NCBI GenBank assembly: GCA_947455455.1
Contig: CANGOE010000025.1
Coordinates: 1 to 35,543, forward strand
Reading direction: 5' to 3'
DNA length: 35,543 nucleotides
Origin: Hyphomicrobiales bacterium
GTDB taxonomy: Bacteria > Pseudomonadota > Alphaproteobacteria > Rhizobiales > Beijerinckiaceae
The notes under the pieces are model-generated. The model had not been told where the DNA came from. It made no database searches and worked only from the letters and a program-made list of their open reading frames with translations. Made by a program: the position numbers and the translations under genes. Below are positions 27,118 to 35,456 of this stretch, one piece after another (positions within the stretch are counted from its first letter, which is position 1; every line of letters begins with the position of its first letter).

Positions 27118-28317
27118 ATGGGACCCGTGGTCATCCGATGTCTGGCGGTCCTGTCTGTCACCCAAACCATCAATTGGGCGGTTCTCTATTACGCCTTTGC
27201 CCTATGGGCACCGCGGATCCTGAAAGAAACCGGCTGGTCGGAAACCCTCGTCTTCGGCGGTTTTTCGATGGCCTTGTTGGCCACCGGCCTGTGTTCGCCC
27301 TATGCGGGCAAGAGCGTGGACCGCTATGGCGGCCGCCCTGTCCTGACCATCGGCACATTGATCGGCGCGGCAGGCTTGGTGGTGCTGGCGCAGGCGGCAA
27401 CGCCGGCCATCTATTTGCTGGCATGGGGCATAATCGGGGCGGGCATGGCGGGCGCGCTCTATGATCCTGCCTTTGCCACGCTGGCGCAGGTGGCAGGACC
27501 GCACACCCGCCGCGCGATTTCGACATTGACCCTTGCCGGCGGTTTTGCATCCACCCTGTCATGGCCTTTGACCCTGTGGTTGCTCTCCAGCCATGACTGG
27601 CGGCAGATTGCATTGCTCTATGCCGCTGTCCTCGTATTGGTTTGCGCGCCGTTGCATGCCCTGTTGTTGCCCAAAGCCAGTGAGCGACTGGCCCCGCCGG
27701 TCCCAAGCTCAAGCGACCCCGCGTCCAAACCAGTCGCCCCGATCCTCAACAGTCCCGAATGGCTGGCCATGACGCTGTTTGCCACGGTGATCATGATGCA
27801 TGGTTTTGTCACTTCGGCCTTTTCGGTGCATCTGGTGCATGTGCTGGATACGCTGGGCCTGGGCGAAAACACGGCCGTGCTGGCCGGCTCGCTGGTCGGC
27901 CCCGCGCAAGTGCTGGCCCGTTTGGCGGAAATGATGTTCGGCAAACGCATCCCCGCTTTGATATTGGGCGTATTCAGCGTGGCCCTGTTGCCAGTTGCCT
28001 TCGGACTGCTGATCGGCCTGCCGACCGGATTGATGAGCGCGCTATTGTTCGGGCTGTTCTATGGCGCCTCCAACGGCCTTGTGACCATCGTGCGCGGGAT
28101 CGTGCCGTTGGCCCTGTTCGGACCGCATGGCTACGGGCGACGACTGGGGATGATTTCAGCCCCCAGCCTCGCTATCAAAGCGGCCTCGCCGATGGTGTTT
28201 GCCGCCGTTCTGGCCCAATCGGGTGCCAATCAGGCGCTGGCCCTGTCGCTCGGCTCGGCATTGATTGCAGGCGTGGCGATGACCCTGCTGTTCCTGCGCG
28301 AGCGCCATATCCGTTGA
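27118..28317 (+). CDS. MFS transporter
   Basis: This 399-residue protein has about twelve membrane helices in two halves joined by a hydrophilic loop (about residues 185-215, PVPSSSDPASKPVAP). The loop after helix 2 carries GKSVDRYGGRPVL, the MFS motif A. It starts 5 bases after thiD, so a role in moving a thiamine-related compound is possible, but this is context only. It ends 8 bases from a convergent ferredoxin gene. Confidence 0.88.
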   Translation: MGPVVIRCLAVLSVTQTINWAVLYYAFALWAPRILKETGWSETLVFGGFSMALLATGLCSPYAGKSVDRYGGRPVLTIGTLIGAAGLVVLAQAATPAIYLLAWGIIGAGMAGALYDPAFATLAQVAGPHTRRAISTLTLAGGFASTLSWPLTLWLLSSHDWRQIALLYAAVLVLVCAPLHALLLPKASERLAPPVPSSSDPASKPVAPILNSPEWLAMTLFATVIMMHGFVTSAFSVHLVHVLDTLGLGENTAVLAGSLVGPAQVLARLAEMMFGKRIPALILGVFSVALLPVAFGLLIGLPTGLMSALLFGLFYGASNGLVTIVRGIVPLALFGPHGYGRRLGMISAPSLAIKAASPMVFAAVLAQSGANQALALSLGSALIAGVAMTLLFLRERHIR

Positions 28318-28325
28318 TGGCGGGT

Positions 28326-28640
28326 TCAGACCTGCGGGGCCAGCGTTAATTCGAGCCCGTCGAGCTCCTCGGTCCACAAGATCTGGCAAGACAGACGGGA
28401 ATTGGTTTCGACCACCGGCAATTCATCGAGTTGGAACAATTCTTCCTCGCGCGGCGGATAGAGCTTTTCGACCCAATCGGGATGGATGAACACATGGCAG
28501 GTGCCACATTCGGCCGCACCGCCGCAGATGCCTTCGATGGGCAGGCCCCAATCCCGGATGATCTCCATCACACGCCAGCCCTCAAGGGCTTCGAGGCTGT
28601 GGCGCTGGCCTTGGCGGTCGGTGACGTGAATAAAACCCAT
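28326..28640 (-). CDS. 2Fe-2S ferredoxin (second copy type)
   Basis: This 104-residue ferredoxin has cluster ligands C39-x5-C45-x2-C48 and C85 (in GICGGAAECGTCHVFI and RLSCQILWT), the same adrenodoxin-type spacing as the ferredoxin at 18603-18923. The proteins differ widely outside these motifs, so they are not recent duplicates. No reductase is adjacent. It is divergent from the XRE-cupin regulator, which may control it. The ATG is preceded by AAAGAGG at a long spacing. Confidence 0.9.
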   Translation of the reverse strand: MGFIHVTDRQGQRHSLEALEGWRVMEIIRDWGLPIEGICGGAAECGTCHVFIHPDWVEKLYPPREEELFQLDELPVVETNSRLSCQILWTEELDGLELTLAPQV

Positions 28641-28839
28641 ATCTTTTAATGCCTCTTTGAATTACCAATCCGGTTAGGCCGGTGAAGGGCAGGACAGCGG
28701 ATTGTCCGGTCATGCACCTGAAAACACACACAACAATCTTGCATCGCTTGACGAATGGGCTTCAGATTGGCTTTGGTCAATATGAAATTTATGCCAAAAG
28801 TGCAAACTCGCACCAGCAAACAGACGGATTCGGACGCGC

Positions 28840-29457
28840 ATGGGTATCGAAGGCAAAGAAAAGGTGAAAACACTGGAAACCGGAGCGCATGCGCTGTCGG
28901 GCCAGTTGGGCAAAACCATCCAGCGCCTGCGCAAGGCCTATAACCTGTCTCTGTCGGAACTGGCCGAACAATCCGGCGTGGCCAAGTCCATCATCAGCCA
29001 GATCGAGCGCAACGAGACCAATCCGACGCTGGCCACCATCTGGCGGCTGTCGCAAGCGCTTGATATTTCCATCGAGCGCGTGTTGTCGATTTCCGATGAC
29101 GAGCCCTTTATCGACAAAACCATCCGTGGCGATACGCCTGCCCTTACCTCCGATGACGGCAAGGTCAAGCTCAACATTATCGGCTGGATCAAAACCGTCG
29201 AATGGTTGCAATGGTATGATGTCGAAGCCCAAGCCGGTGGTGTGCTGGAATCTGATGCCCACCAGCGCGGGTCGATCGAGAGCCTGTCGGTGATTTCGGG
29301 CGAAATGGAAGTGGAAGTCGCGGGCGTGGTCCAGACGGCAAAAGCCGGTGAAACCCTTCGCTATCGTTGCGACCGCCCGCATATCGTCCGCAATGTCTCC
29401 AAAAAACCCGCCCATGCCACCATGGTCTGTATTCTCAAAGCCGCCGTGATGGAGTGA
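28840..29457 (+). CDS. XRE-family transcriptional regulator with C-terminal cupin domain
   Basis: This 205-residue protein has an N-terminal helix-turn-helix (about 20-80: LGKTIQRLRKAYNLSLSELAEQ, then GVAKSIISQIERNETNPTLAT) and a C-terminal cupin barrel (about 120-200) that probably binds a small ligand. The architecture is that of PuuR/SutR-like regulators of amino acid, polyamine or sulfur metabolism. Weak GGA upstream supports the ATG. The ferredoxin gene is divergent across a 199-base gap and the diheme cytochrome cluster is convergent after 11 bases. Autoregulation and control of the ferredoxin are plausible, but no operator is clear. Confidence 0.9.
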   Translation: MGIEGKEKVKTLETGAHALSGQLGKTIQRLRKAYNLSLSELAEQSGVAKSIISQIERNETNPTLATIWRLSQALDISIERVLSISDDEPFIDKTIRGDTPALTSDDGKVKLNIIGWIKTVEWLQWYDVEAQAGGVLESDAHQRGSIESLSVISGEMEVEVAGVVQTAKAGETLRYRCDRPHIVRNVSKKPAHATMVCILKAAVME

Positions 29458-29468
29458 GCCTGATCGGC

Positions 29469-30428
29469 TCAGGGGGTCTTTTTGGCTGGCTTGTTGCTGG
29501 GCAAGGGTGGCAGGCTTTTCAGATAGGTGGCAATGGCCATCCGGTCGGCATCAGTCAGATGCGCCATATTTTTGATCACCGAGGCCATCGAGCCGCCCGC
29601 CGAGTCAAAATCGGGCGTAAAGCCGGTTTTCAGAAATTCGGCAATATCCTCGGCTGACCATTTGGCCAGTCCGCTGGCATGGCTGGTCAGATTGGGGATA
29701 TAGCCCGCCCCGCCTTCAGGATCAGGCCCGCCCGACAGCCGCAGGGAGGTGCGGATCCCGCCCATGACATCGCGCGGAGAATGACATTCGGCACAATGGC
29801 CCGGACCATTGACCAGATAGGCCCCGCGATTCCAGTCATCCGACTGCCCCGCTTGCGGCTGATAGGGACCGGAACCCAAATTCAGCCATTTCCACAGCCC
29901 CAATCCGCGCCTGAAGGAAAAGGGGAAATTCAGGTCGTGATCGGCAACCCGTCCCGTCACGGCAGGCAGTGTTTTGAGATAGGCCAGCAGATCGACCAGA
30001 TCCTGATCCCGCATCAAGGCATAAGAGGTGAAGGGAAAAGCCGGATAATAATGGCGGCCATCGGGTGATACGCCCTCGCGCATCGCCGTGATAAAGGCCT
30101 GATCGCTCCAGCCCCCGATCCCGTCCTGCTTGTCGGAGGACAGATTGGGCACGCGGAAGGTGCCGAACGGGGTCGGCAATGTCCGTCCCCCGCCCAGTCG
30201 CAAACGGTCATCCTGATCGGGAGTGGCGTGACACGACGCACAGCCACCGGCCCAGAACAGCGTCTGGCCATTCTCCAGTTGTGCCGCTTTAACCGGCACC
30301 GTCGGCACACCACGCACCGCATGCCAGACAGCCGGAGCCGTCAAGACCCAGAAACCCGTTGCCCCGCACACCAAGGCAAGCGCAAGGCCCAACAGAATCT
30401 GTTGTTTGCTCATCCCGATCATTGTCAT
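29469..30428 (-). CDS. Diheme c-type cytochrome, membrane-anchored
   Basis: This 319-residue protein has an N-terminal hydrophobic segment (about 9-30) that acts as a signal anchor, then two cytochrome c domains. The heme sites are CASCH (C63, C66, H67) and CAECH (C212, C215, H216). Likely axial Met residues lie in the later part of each domain. It resembles the cytochrome subunits that take electrons from periplasmic or membrane dehydrogenases of alcohols, aldehydes or gluconate. It lies 28 bases after the class II cytochrome gene and is the last gene of the rhodanese-molybdenum hydroxylase-cytochrome cluster, so it is the probable electron outlet to the respiratory chain. The start could also be the Met at 30413. 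Confidence 0.88.
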   Translation of the reverse strand: MTMIGMSKQQILLGLALALVCGATGFWVLTAPAVWHAVRGVPTVPVKAAQLENGQTLFWAGGCASCHATPDQDDRLRLGGGRTLPTPFGTFRVPNLSSDKQDGIGGWSDQAFITAMREGVSPDGRHYYPAFPFTSYALMRDQDLVDLLAYLKTLPAVTGRVADHDLNFPFSFRRGLGLWKWLNLGSGPYQPQAGQSDDWNRGAYLVNGPGHCAECHSPRDVMGGIRTSLRLSGGPDPEGGAGYIPNLTSHASGLAKWSAEDIAEFLKTGFTPDFDSAGGSMASVIKNMAHLTDADRMAIATYLKSLPPLPSNKPAKKTP

Positions 30429-30456
30429 TCACCCGATTGAGAGGTCGCCGAAACTC

Positions 30457-30939
30457 TTATTTCTTTTCGATGCGATAGGTCTCGTGACAGCCGCCGCAAT
30501 TCTGGCCGACCTTGGGGAAATTCGCCTTGAAACTGGCTTCGTCGGTGATGCTGGCCAGTGCCTCTTTGGCATCAGCCCCGAATTTGACCATGCGGGCATC
30601 GAAATCGGCCTTGGCTTCCCAGATTTTGGGCGAGGCTGTGGTTTCACCACCCGTCTCACTGCCCTTGGGATAAAGCGCGGACATCTTGCCCGAGGCATCG
30701 ACAAAGGTTTCCAGCGAGGCTTTGACCTTGGCCAGATCGAAAGGCGCCTGCCCCCGCATCATCTGTCCGGGATCACGCATCGCGCCACCGACCGATTTCA
30801 TCACCGCCTTGCGGCTGGCAATCGGATCATTCTGTGCCGAGACCGGCGAGCTCAGCAACGGCAGAGCCAGTACACCGGCGGCCAGCATGAGCAAGGCGGT
30901 ATGTTTCAAGGTGATTTTTGGCATTGTTAAATTGGGCAT
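30457..30939 (-). CDS. Class II cytochrome c (c'/c556 family)
   Basis: This 160-residue precursor has a Sec signal peptide (about 1-35, ending SSPVSA before QN). The four-helix-bundle layout of cytochrome c' or c556 follows, with the heme site at the extreme C-terminus, CGGCH (C148, C151, H152). A Met in ASRKAVMKSVGG, near the start of the mature protein, is in the position of the sixth ligand in c556, so c556 is slightly favoured over c'. The ATG at 30939 is chosen for AAGGGAAG just upstream and a clean signal peptide. It follows the molybdenum hydroxylase gene by 81 bases and acts in the periplasm. Confidence 0.9.
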   Translation of the reverse strand: MPNLTMPKITLKHTALLMLAAGVLALPLLSSPVSAQNDPIASRKAVMKSVGGAMRDPGQMMRGQAPFDLAKVKASLETFVDASGKMSALYPKGSETGGETTASPKIWEAKADFDARMVKFGADAKEALASITDEASFKANFPKVGQNCGGCHETYRIEKK

Positions 30940-31020
30940 GGTTCTTCCCTTCAATCGACTGGTGTTATTATGATTTTGAAGCCGCGACGGAACATCCGTC
31001 ACGGCTCGCGAAATACGCGT

Positions 31021-33336
31021 TTACTCGGCAGCGATACGCGCGGCATGGATGGCCGCAAAAACACGATCGGGAGTCGCTGGCATATCAATGTGCCTGATCC
31101 CGTAAGCGCGATCAAGTGCATCGACCACCGCATTCATCACCGCAGGGCATGATCCGATCGACCCGGCCTCGCCCGCCCCCTTGATCCCCATCGGATTGGT
31201 GGTGGACGGCACGTTGCGTGTTTCGAAATCGAAATTCGGCATATCGCCGGCACGCGGCAGGGCATAATCCATCAAGGATGCGGTAACCAACTGGCCCTCG
31301 GCATCATAGACGGTGCGCTCGAACAACGCCTGCCCGATCCCTTGGCCGACACCGCCATGCACCTGGCCTGCCAGAAGCAGGGGGTTCACCGCCAGCCCGA
31401 AATCGTCGCAGATCGTGTAACGCTCGATGGTGACATGGCCGGTATCGGGATCGATGCTGACTTCCGCCACATGGGTTCCATTGGGATAGGTTGCATCGGG
31501 GGGCACGAAATCGCCCTCGCCGGAGCGCATGGCCTCGCTGACACCGGGCTTGTTGGCCAGATCGATGAAGCTCACCGAACGGTCGGTCCCGGCGACGCGC
31601 ACACGCCCATCGACAATTTCCAGATCGGCGACAGCGGCTTCGAGTGCACCGGAGGCAAGCTGTTTGAGCTTGTCGGCCAGATGCTCTGAAGCCCGCCAGA
31701 CCGAAATACCGCCCACCGGAATCGAACGCGAACCGCCGGTGCCGTGGCCGGTTTTGACCTTGGCCGTATCACCCTGCACCACCCTGATCCGCTCGAGCGG
31801 CACATCGAGATGCTGGGAGGCAAATTGCGCATAGGCGGTGGCATGGCCCTGCCCGTTCGACTGCGTGCCCGAATAGATCGTCACACCGCCATCGGTTTCC
31901 AGCGTGATCTTGACATCCTCGCCATCACCCCAGGCTGTACATTCGATATAGGTGGCCAGTCCGATCCCGCGGACAAGCCCCTTTTTGCGGCTGTCTTTCA
32001 GGCGGGTCTTGAAGCCTGCCCAATCAGCCGATTCCAGCGCGCGCGTCATATGGCCGTTGAAATCACCGGTATCATAGGTGCGCTGGCCGATCGGGGTTTT
32101 GTAGGGCATCGCACTTGGTGCAATGAAATTGCGGCGGCGGATCTCGTCCTGTGACAGGCCCGTGGCCCGCGAGGCGGCATCCACCAACCGTTCGAGCACA
32201 TAGGCCGCCTCGGGGCGACCCGCGCCGCGATAGGCATCAACCGGCACGGTATTGGTATAGACCCCGCGCACCCGCACATGCAGCAGAGGCGTGGCATAGA
32301 CACCCGTCATCATGGTGCCGCCCAGATAGGGAATGTAAGGCCCGTATTGCGACAGATAGGCTCCGAGATTGCCCAGAATATCAAAGCGCATCGCCAAAAA
32401 GCGGCCACGGCTGTCGAGTGCGACTTCGGCCACCGTGTAATTGTCGCGGCCCTGACAATCGCCCACGAAATGGTCGCCGCGTTCGGCAATCCATTTGACC
32501 GGACGCTTCAACCGCTTGGCGGCTTCCAGCACCAGCGGATATTCGCGATAGACAAAGGTCTTGGTACCAAAACCGCCGCCGACATCGCCGGTGATCACGC
32601 GGATATTGGCCGGCGGCACTTTCATGACCAGATTGGCCATGCTGTCGCGGATACCATGCACGCCTTGCGACGAGACGGTCAGGGTAAAGGACTGGCTGGC
32701 GGCATCATATTCGCCGATTGCCCCGCGGGTTTCCATGTAATTGGTCACCAGACGGTTGTTTTCGACATTCAACGACACCGTGCGCGCCGCTTTGGCAAAA
32801 GCGGCATCGACTTTGGCCTTGTCGCCCATCGAGGCATCAAAGGCCAGATTGTCGGCCTGTTGGCTCCAGACCGCCGCCGAGCCTTTGGCAACAGCTGAGC
32901 GCATATCCACCACCGCTTTCAGCGGCTGATAGGTGATAGGCACAGCCTCGGAGGCATCACGGGCGATCTCGATCGTATCGGCCACGATGAAAGCGACCGC
33001 ATCCCCGACATGCTTGACCGTATCGACGGCCAGTGCGGGAGCCTGCGCCACCAGATTCTGGGTCTTGTCATCATTGGGCAGTGGCGCAAGGCAGGGCACA
33101 GGGCCGAGATGGGCAAGATCGGCCCCCGTCAGCACCAGCCGAACCCCCTTCATCGCCAGAACGGGGGCGAGATCACCGATGGTAAAACGGGCATGGGCAT
33201 GCGGACTGCGCAGGACCAGCGCATGCAAATGACGCTCCGGCGTGAAATCGGCCATATAGTGACCGCCGCCGGTCAGCAGACGATGATCTTCCACACGGCG
33301 CATTGATTGCCCGACACCGAATTTTTTAACAGCCAT
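31021..33336 (-). CDS. Xanthine dehydrogenase/CoxL-family molybdopterin-binding subunit (form II)
   Basis: This 771-residue protein is the large catalytic subunit of a molybdenum hydroxylase. It opens MAVKKFGVGQSMRRVEDHRLLTGGGHYMADF. The active-site loop near residue 370 reads AYRGAGR, the form II signature, instead of the AYxCSFR of true CO dehydrogenase, so CO oxidation is unlikely. GGVGQGIGQAL and GAGEAGSIG near residue 720 include the catalytic Glu region. Substrates of form II enzymes are varied aldehydes and N-heterocycles. The 2Fe-2S and FAD subunit genes that normally accompany it are absent from the window; two c-type cytochromes lie downstream instead. GGGAGAG precedes the chosen ATG. 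It sits 49 bases after the rhodanese gene. Confidence 0.92.
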   Translation of the reverse strand: MAVKKFGVGQSMRRVEDHRLLTGGGHYMADFTPERHLHALVLRSPHAHARFTIGDLAPVLAMKGVRLVLTGADLAHLGPVPCLAPLPNDDKTQNLVAQAPALAVDTVKHVGDAVAFIVADTIEIARDASEAVPITYQPLKAVVDMRSAVAKGSAAVWSQQADNLAFDASMGDKAKVDAAFAKAARTVSLNVENNRLVTNYMETRGAIGEYDAASQSFTLTVSSQGVHGIRDSMANLVMKVPPANIRVITGDVGGGFGTKTFVYREYPLVLEAAKRLKRPVKWIAERGDHFVGDCQGRDNYTVAEVALDSRGRFLAMRFDILGNLGAYLSQYGPYIPYLGGTMMTGVYATPLLHVRVRGVYTNTVPVDAYRGAGRPEAAYVLERLVDAASRATGLSQDEIRRRNFIAPSAMPYKTPIGQRTYDTGDFNGHMTRALESADWAGFKTRLKDSRKKGLVRGIGLATYIECTAWGDGEDVKITLETDGGVTIYSGTQSNGQGHATAYAQFASQHLDVPLERIRVVQGDTAKVKTGHGTGGSRSIPVGGISVWRASEHLADKLKQLASGALEAAVADLEIVDGRVRVAGTDRSVSFIDLANKPGVSEAMRSGEGDFVPPDATYPNGTHVAEVSIDPDTGHVTIERYTICDDFGLAVNPLLLAGQVHGGVGQGIGQALFERTVYDAEGQLVTASLMDYALPRAGDMPNFDFETRNVPSTTNPMGIKGAGEAGSIGSCPAVMNAVVDALDRAYGIRHIDMPATPDRVFAAIHAARIAAE

Positions 33337-33385
33337 ACCCGTCTCTCCCTGAAATTCTGTTTGTATTTTTATCTGTGTGAGGTGA

Positions 33386-33712
33386 TCAGGCCGCGCCCGT
33401 TTCCACGGGTTCGCCATGCTCGACCCAATCCAGCATGCCACCGGCATAATGGGCATCGATGGCAACGCCTGCGGCATGGGCCATCGCCGCCGCCGTCAGC
33501 GACCGCTTGCCCGAACGGCACGACAGCACCACCCGCTTGCCCTCATGGACCGGCAAATCGGCGGGCGAGAAAATCGAAAGCGGGTTCAACAGCGCCGAGG
33601 GAATATGCCCCGCTTCGTATTCATTGGCCTCGCGCACATCCACCACAATCATGGAGCCGTCAGCCAGTCCGGCCTTGATGGCGGCAATGTCCAGATTCTC
33701 GACCTTTGTCAT
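33386..33712 (-). CDS. Rhodanese-like sulfurtransferase
   Basis: This 108-residue single-domain rhodanese has VVDVREANEYEAGHIPSA in its first half and the active-site loop CRSGKRS with C65, which carries persulfide sulfur during transfer. AGGAA supports the ATG at 33712; a GTG one codon upstream is less likely. It is the first gene of the cluster leading into the molybdenum hydroxylase. Because such hydroxylases need a terminal sulfido ligand on Mo, a role in sulfur supply is conceivable, but single rhodaneses occur in many contexts. Confidence 0.9.
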   Translation of the reverse strand: MTKVENLDIAAIKAGLADGSMIVVDVREANEYEAGHIPSALLNPLSIFSPADLPVHEGKRVVLSCRSGKRSLTAAAMAHAAGVAIDAHYAGGMLDWVEHGEPVETGAA

Positions 33713-34011
33713 CACACTTGGTTCCTGTCACACAGACTCTCGATCGCATATTCTTGACCGAGCTTGAGCCACTTGTCACATAGTCTTTTTTGCATGCGGC
33801 CATTGAACTGTGAACATAAGTCGCAGTCCGGTCAAAGTGCGCACGGCCAAGAGTTCGATTGTAAAAGCGTTTGCCTCATTTTTAAGCACATCCATCTGTA
33901 AATTGAAGCAATCCCGATAAAAAACCTCTAGCCAGCGGACGGATCGCGTGGAACCTTAGACATCGACGTAACGAAGAAGGTTTATCCTGCTCAAAGGACT
34001 CTCAACCGACC
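33713..34011. promoter_or_regulatory. Divergent intergenic region (rhodanese / ATP-grasp)
   Basis: About 300 bases without a gene, clearly more AT-rich than the coding DNA around it. It should hold promoters for both directions. AAAGGA lies at a rather long distance (about 12 bases) before the ATG at 34012. I see no convincing operator, riboswitch or repeat element here. Confidence 0.4.
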
Positions 34012-35454
34012 ATGGTGTTGAAATCGACAGAGGCGAGATCACCGGACATCTTTGACGAGATGCTGACAAGCGACAATGCCGCACGGCGGCCCTATGAGGC
34101 CGTGGCCGAATGGCTGGCCACCCAGACCCGTGGCAGCATCAAGAAAAAGCAGGAAGAGGCCGACGCGATTTTCCGACGGCTCGGCATTACCTTTGCCGTC
34201 TATGGCGAAGGGGGCTCGAACGAGCGGTTGATCCCGTTCGATCTGATCCCGCGTGTGCTGTCGGCGCGGGAGTGGCGCTCGCTCGAACGCGGCATCGAAC
34301 AGCGCGTCAGAGCGCTCAACGCCTTTTTGTATGACATCTACCACCGGCAGGACATCGTGCGGGCCGGACGCATTCCCGCCCATATGATCAACCAGAACGA
34401 GGCCTTCCTGCCCGAAATGATCGGCTTCGATCCACCGCGCAACGTCTATGCCCATATCATCGGCACCGATATTGTGCGCACGGGTGAAAACGAGTTTTTC
34501 GTGCTGGAGGACAATCTCAGAACGCCGTCGGGGGTCTCCTATATGCTGGAGAACCGCGAGGCGATGATGCATCTGTTTCCGGAACTGTTTTCGGCCCATC
34601 GGGTGCGTCCGGTCGAACATTATCCCGAACTGTTGCGCCAGACGCTGGAAAGCGTGGCGCCCGTCAATTGCAAATCCGATCCCACCATCGCCGTGCTGAC
34701 CCCCGGCATCTATAATTCGGCCTATTTCGAACATTCCTTCCTTGCCGACCAGATGGGGGTGGAACTGGTGCAAGGCTCGGATCTGTTCATTCAGGATGGC
34801 GCGCTGTACATGCGCACTACCAAAGGCAAAGAGCGGGTCGATGTGCTCTATCGCCGCGTCGATGATGCCTATCTTGATCCCTTGTCCTTCGATCCCCATT
34901 CGATGCTGGGCGTGCCGGGCCTGTTCGATCTCTACAGGGCGGGTGGCGTGACCATCGTCAACGCTCCGGGCACCGGCATTGCCGACGACAAGGCCATCTA
35001 TGCCTATGTCCCCGATATTATTGAATTTTACACCGGCGAAAAACCGATCCTCAACAATGTGCCGACCTATCGTTGCAGTCTCGACAGCGAACGCGCTTAT
35101 GTGCTCGACCATTTGAGCGAGCTGGTGGTCAAGGAGGTGCACGGATCGGGCGGCTACGGCATGCTGATCGGCCCTGCGGCGACCAAGCGCGAACTGGCCG
35201 AATTCCGCAAGCGGATCGAGGCGCGGCCCGGCAATTATATCGCCCAGCCCACTTTGGCGCTGTCGACCTGTCCGGCAGCGACGGCGGCAGGCTTTGCCCC
35301 CCGCCATGTCGATTTGCGGCCCTTTGTGTTGTTGGGCGACAAAATCCGCCTGACACCGGGCGGGCTGACCCGCGTGGCATTGAAAAAAGGCTCGCTGGTG
35401 GTCAATTCCTCGCAAGGGGGCGGCACCAAAGACACTTGGGTTCTGGAGGACTGA
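34012..35454 (+). CDS. Circularly permuted ATP-grasp protein
   Basis: This 480-residue protein matches the circularly permuted ATP-grasp type 2 family (formerly DUF404/DUF407). Typical stretches are GSNERLIPFDLIPRVL, FLYDIYHRQDIVRAGRIP, FFVLEDNLRTPSGVSYML, KEVHGSGGYGMLIGP (the ATP-binding glycine loop) and the C-terminal NSSQGGGTKDTWVLED. Comparative genomics places these genes with alpha-E proteins and transglutaminase-like proteases, and predicts ATP-dependent amide or peptide bond formation; no substrate is known to me. The alpha-E gene begins two bases after its stop, so the usual operon is present. Confidence 0.92.
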   Translation: MVLKSTEARSPDIFDEMLTSDNAARRPYEAVAEWLATQTRGSIKKKQEEADAIFRRLGITFAVYGEGGSNERLIPFDLIPRVLSAREWRSLERGIEQRVRALNAFLYDIYHRQDIVRAGRIPAHMINQNEAFLPEMIGFDPPRNVYAHIIGTDIVRTGENEFFVLEDNLRTPSGVSYMLENREAMMHLFPELFSAHRVRPVEHYPELLRQTLESVAPVNCKSDPTIAVLTPGIYNSAYFEHSFLADQMGVELVQGSDLFIQDGALYMRTTKGKERVDVLYRRVDDAYLDPLSFDPHSMLGVPGLFDLYRAGGVTIVNAPGTGIADDKAIYAYVPDIIEFYTGEKPILNNVPTYRCSLDSERAYVLDHLSELVVKEVHGSGGYGMLIGPAATKRELAEFRKRIEARPGNYIAQPTLALSTCPAATAAGFAPRHVDLRPFVLLGDKIRLTPGGLTRVALKKGSLVVNSSQGGGTKDTWVLED

Positions 35455-35456
35455 CG

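Noticed and set aside
28692-28707. GGACA/TGTCC dyad as operator of the XRE-cupin regulator
   Set aside because: Only 5-bp arms with a 6-base gap and no second copy; expected by chance in this composition.
29455-29480. Terminator between the convergent regulator and cytochrome genes
   Set aside because: TGAGCC/GGCTCA forms a short stem, but the T-run lies 7-8 bases beyond it, inside the opposite gene, and the other direction has none; too weak to call.
31021-33336. Carbon monoxide dehydrogenase large subunit
   Set aside because: The active-site loop is AYRGAGR (form II), not the AYxCSFR needed for the Cu-Mo site, and coxM/coxS are absent.
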